Shown piece after piece: positions 4,354 to 6,530 of a stretch of 6,530 nt of DNA (position 1 is the first letter of the stretch; each line of letters begins with the position of its first letter). The notes below the pieces were generated by a model that saw only the letters and a list, made by a program, of their open reading frames with translations, had not been told where the DNA came from and searched no databases. This DNA comes from CAUYUA01 sp963575675 (GTDB taxonomy: Bacteria; Pseudomonadota; Alphaproteobacteria; Azospirillales; Azospirillaceae): assembly GCA_963575675.1 (NCBI GenBank), contig CAUYUA010000037.1:1-6530 (forward strand). The letters are read 5' to 3'. Made by a program: the position numbers and the translations under genes.

Positions 4354-6530
4354 ATGAACGCCGATGATCGCGCCAATGTTCAACATTTGATCGATGCCTA
4401 TGCTTATGATCCCGCCGATGAACACGACGCATGCGGCGTTGGCTTCGTCGTCGCGCTCGATGGACAACCTCGGCGTGACGTCGTAAAAAAAGCCATTGAG
4501 GCGTTGCGGTCGGTTTGGCATCGCGGAGCCGTCGACGCCGACGGCAAAACCGGCGATGGAGCGGGCATTCACATTCAAGTCCCGCAACAATTCTTTCGCG
4601 ACTACGTCAATATGATCGGGCACACTCCCACTGAGCGCAATCTCGCCATTGGTCAAGTGTTCTTGCCTCGTCTCAGTTTGGAGGCTCAAGAAGCCTGTCG
4701 CTGCATCGTCGAGACTGAAATCCTCAAATTTGGATACTATATCTACGGTTGGCGCCAAGTTCCCGTTACAGTTGAGGTCATCGGCGACAAAGGAAACGCC
4801 ACTCGTCCCGAAATCGAACAGATCATCATTGGAAATTTGCGCGGCGTGTCGGACGATCAGTTCGAAACCGATCTTTACATCATTCGTCGTCGCATTGAAA
4901 AAGCAGTGAAAGCCGCCAGCATCAATGATTTCTATGTCTGCACTCTATCGTCACGCTCAATCGTTTACAAGGGTATGTTTCTCGCCGAGCAACTCTCCAC
5001 CTTCTATCCGGATTTGGCGGATGATCGCTTCATCTCCAATTTTGCGATTTATCACCAACGCTACTCCACCAACACTTTCCCAACATGGCCTTTGGCCCAA
5101 CCCTTCCGTTGTCTTGCCCATAACGGAGAAATCAACACGCTGCGCGGCAACGTCAACTGGATGAAGGCTCATGAAACCCGTATGGATCATCCGCGTTTCG
5201 CCGGGCGCGACGATGATTTGAAACCCGTGATCCCTGTTGGAACTTCTGATTCCGGCGCCTTGGATTCCGTGTTTGAAATCATGGTGCGTGCAGGGCGTCC
5301 CGCTCCATTGGTCAAGACTCTGCTGATTCCGGAAGCGCTCACCAAAGCCAATTCTTTGCCGGATGACCTTAAAGCGCTTTACTCTTATTGCAACGCCGTG
5401 ATGGAGCCCTGGGATGGTCCGGCGGCTTTGGCGATGTATGACGGAACTTGGGTGGTCGGCGGCATGGATCGCAATGGTTTGCGTCCGATGCGCTACGCCG
5501 TCAGCGCGGAAGGCTTGATCATTGCCGGGTCAGAGATCGGCATGGTGCGGATCGAGGAAGACCTTATTTTGGAAAAAGGCCGCTTGGGTCCAGGCCAAAT
5601 GATCGCCGTGCATTTAGGCGAAGGCAAGCTCTATAAAGACGCAGAGATCAAAGCGCTGTTAAGCCGTCGCAAGCCCTATCAGGATTGGGTCCACAACATC
5701 ACGGAGCTTGACGCGCTGGTGCGCTGCGCTGCGGCGCGCGCCGAGCCGGGCGCGTTGTCTTCGAACGAGTTGCGGAGACGTCAGTGCGCGGTCGGTCTAA
5801 CCCACGAAGACATGGAGCTTATTCTTCATCCCATGGTGGAAGAGGGTAAAGAAGCCGTGGGCTCGATGGGAGACGACTCGGCGTTGGCGGTGTTGTCGGA
5901 ACGCTATCGAGGACTACATCACTTCTTCCGTCAGAACTTCAGCCAAGTGACCAATCCCCCGATCGACAGTTTGCGCGAACGACGGGTGATGAGCCTAAGA
6001 ACAAGGTTGGGAAATCTCGGAAACATCTTGGAGGAAGACGAAAGTCAATGCCGCGTTCTGCAACTGGAGTCTCCGGTGTTGACCACCGAAGAATTCCGAG
6101 CGATGCGGGATTACATGGGCGATATGGCGGCGGTGATCGATTGCACTTTCGACGTCGGCCATACCGAGATTGATTCCGGGCAAGACGCTTTGCGTGACGC
6201 TCTGCGCCGGATTCGGCGAGAGGCCGAAGAAGCGGTGCGCGGCGGTCCTTGTCACATTATTCTGACCGATGAAAAGACCTCCGCCGGTCGCGCGCCGATT
6301 CCGATGATTCTAGCGGCGGCCACGGTCCACACGCATTTGCTCCGAAACGATTTGAGAGCGTTCACTTCGATCAACGTGCGCTCCGGCGAATGCCTGGACG
6401 TGCATTATTTCGCGGTGTTGATCGGCGTGGGCGCAACCACGGTCAACGCCTATTTGGCGCAAGAGGCAATCGCGGATCGTCATCATCGGGGGTTGTTCAG
6501 CGACGCGCCGTTGGAAAAATGCCTCGGCAA
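4354..6530 (+). CDS. gltB: Glutamate synthase (NADPH) large subunit, alpha chain, N-terminal half (cut by the window edge)
   Basis: An uninterrupted 725 codons plus 2 nt are present. The family is about 1500 residues, so roughly half is seen. GltB hydrolyses glutamine and channels the ammonia to an FMN site where 2-oxoglutarate becomes glutamate. Residues 1-26 are a propeptide, presumably cleaved to expose the catalytic C27 of ACGVGFV, as in other class II (Ntn) amidotransferases. Further amidotransferase signatures are WHRGAVDADGKTGDGAG (55-71), YHQRYSTNT (233-241), the HNGEIN oxyanion-hole motif (N257, G258), TSDSGALDS (297-305) and GGMDRNGLRPMRY (369-381). The central domain begins around residue 474 (RRRQCAVGLTHEDMELIL) and continues to the edge. 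The FMN/iron-sulfur and beta-helix domains lie outside the window. An in-frame TGA at 4342 and the absence of another in-frame ATG before residue 87 fix the start at 4354, despite a weak ribosome binding site. Confidence 0.97.
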   Translation, partial: MNADDRANVQHLIDAYAYDPADEHDACGVGFVVALDGQPRRDVVKKAIEALRSVWHRGAVDADGKTGDGAGIHIQVPQQFFRDYVNMIGHTPTERNLAIGQVFLPRLSLEAQEACRCIVETEILKFGYYIYGWRQVPVTVEVIGDKGNATRPEIEQIIIGNLRGVSDDQFETDLYIIRRRIEKAVKAASINDFYVCTLSSRSIVYKGMFLAEQLSTFYPDLADDRFISNFAIYHQRYSTNTFPTWPLAQPFRCLAHNGEINTLRGNVNWMKAHETRMDHPRFAGRDDDLKPVIPVGTSDSGALDSVFEIMVRAGRPAPLVKTLLIPEALTKANSLPDDLKALYSYCNAVMEPWDGPAALAMYDGTWVVGGMDRNGLRPMRYAVSAEGLIIAGSEIGMVRIEEDLILEKGRLGPGQMIAVHLGEGKLYKDAEIKALLSRRKPYQDWVHNITELDALVRCAAARAEPGALSSNELRRRQCAVGLTHEDMELILHPMVEEGKEAVGSMGDDSALAVLSERYRGLHHFFRQNFSQVTNPPIDSLRERRVMSLRTRLGNLGNILEEDESQCRVLQLESPVLTTEEFRAMRDYMGDMAAVIDCTFDVGHTEIDSGQDALRDALRRIRREAEEAVRGGPCHIILTDEKTSAGRAPIPMILAAATVHTHLLRNDLRAFTSINVRSGECLDVHYFAVLIGVGATTVNAYLAQEAIADRHHRGLFSDAPLEKCLG

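Noticed and set aside
4129..4758. 209-codon minus-strand open frame
   Set aside because: It is antisense to the start of gltB and runs through the inverted repeat; no family resemblance and no ribosome binding site.
1..6530. CRISPR array, tRNA/rRNA, transposase, toxin-antitoxin or defence genes
   Set aside because: No repeated spacer pattern, no cloverleaf or rRNA sequence, and no unexplained long open frame on either strand; the three real genes are all housekeeping or repair families.

Overview
The window is an ordinary-looking stretch of a bacterial chromosome, most likely from an alphaproteobacterium, possibly near the Rhodospirillales. That placement rests on how the two glutamate synthase proteins read to me by memory (for example the GltD N-terminal cysteine region, the GltB WHRGAVDADGKTGDGAG stretch and the gltD-gltB gene order). 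No database search was possible. The coding DNA is of medium G+C, while the intergenic DNA is clearly richer in A+T.

Layout: (1) positions 1-124 end with a strong rho-independent terminator (37-63) for a plus-strand gene lying off the left edge. (2) A complete minus-strand gene (125-1738) encodes an iron-sulfur bacterial photolyase/cryptochrome of the PhrB/CryB (FeS-BCP) type and converges on that terminator. A reasonable sigma70-like promoter sits at 1785-1812. (3) An A+T-rich 835-bp gap (1739-2573) separates the divergent photolyase and gltD genes. I find no convincing gene in it, but it holds several small palindromes, including a 26-nt inverted repeat followed by a T-run in the gltD leader. 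(4) gltD (2574-4034) encodes the complete small subunit of NADPH-dependent glutamate synthase. (5) A 319-bp spacer (4035-4353) contains a long, almost perfect 53-bp inverted repeat. Each arm is itself a REP-like hairpin. (6) gltB (4354 to the right edge) encodes the large subunit and is cut by the window after 725 codons.

GltD and GltB together form GOGAT, which converts glutamine plus 2-oxoglutarate plus NADPH into two glutamates. GltD takes electrons from NADPH through FAD and iron-sulfur clusters. GltB hydrolyses glutamine in its N-terminal domain and makes glutamate at the FMN site, which lies beyond this window. The photolyase is a separate function (light-driven DNA repair or light sensing).

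I do not see a new multi-gene system. The observation most worth following up is the hairpin element between gltD and gltB. Next are the palindromic gltD leader and the unusual linker of the photolyase.
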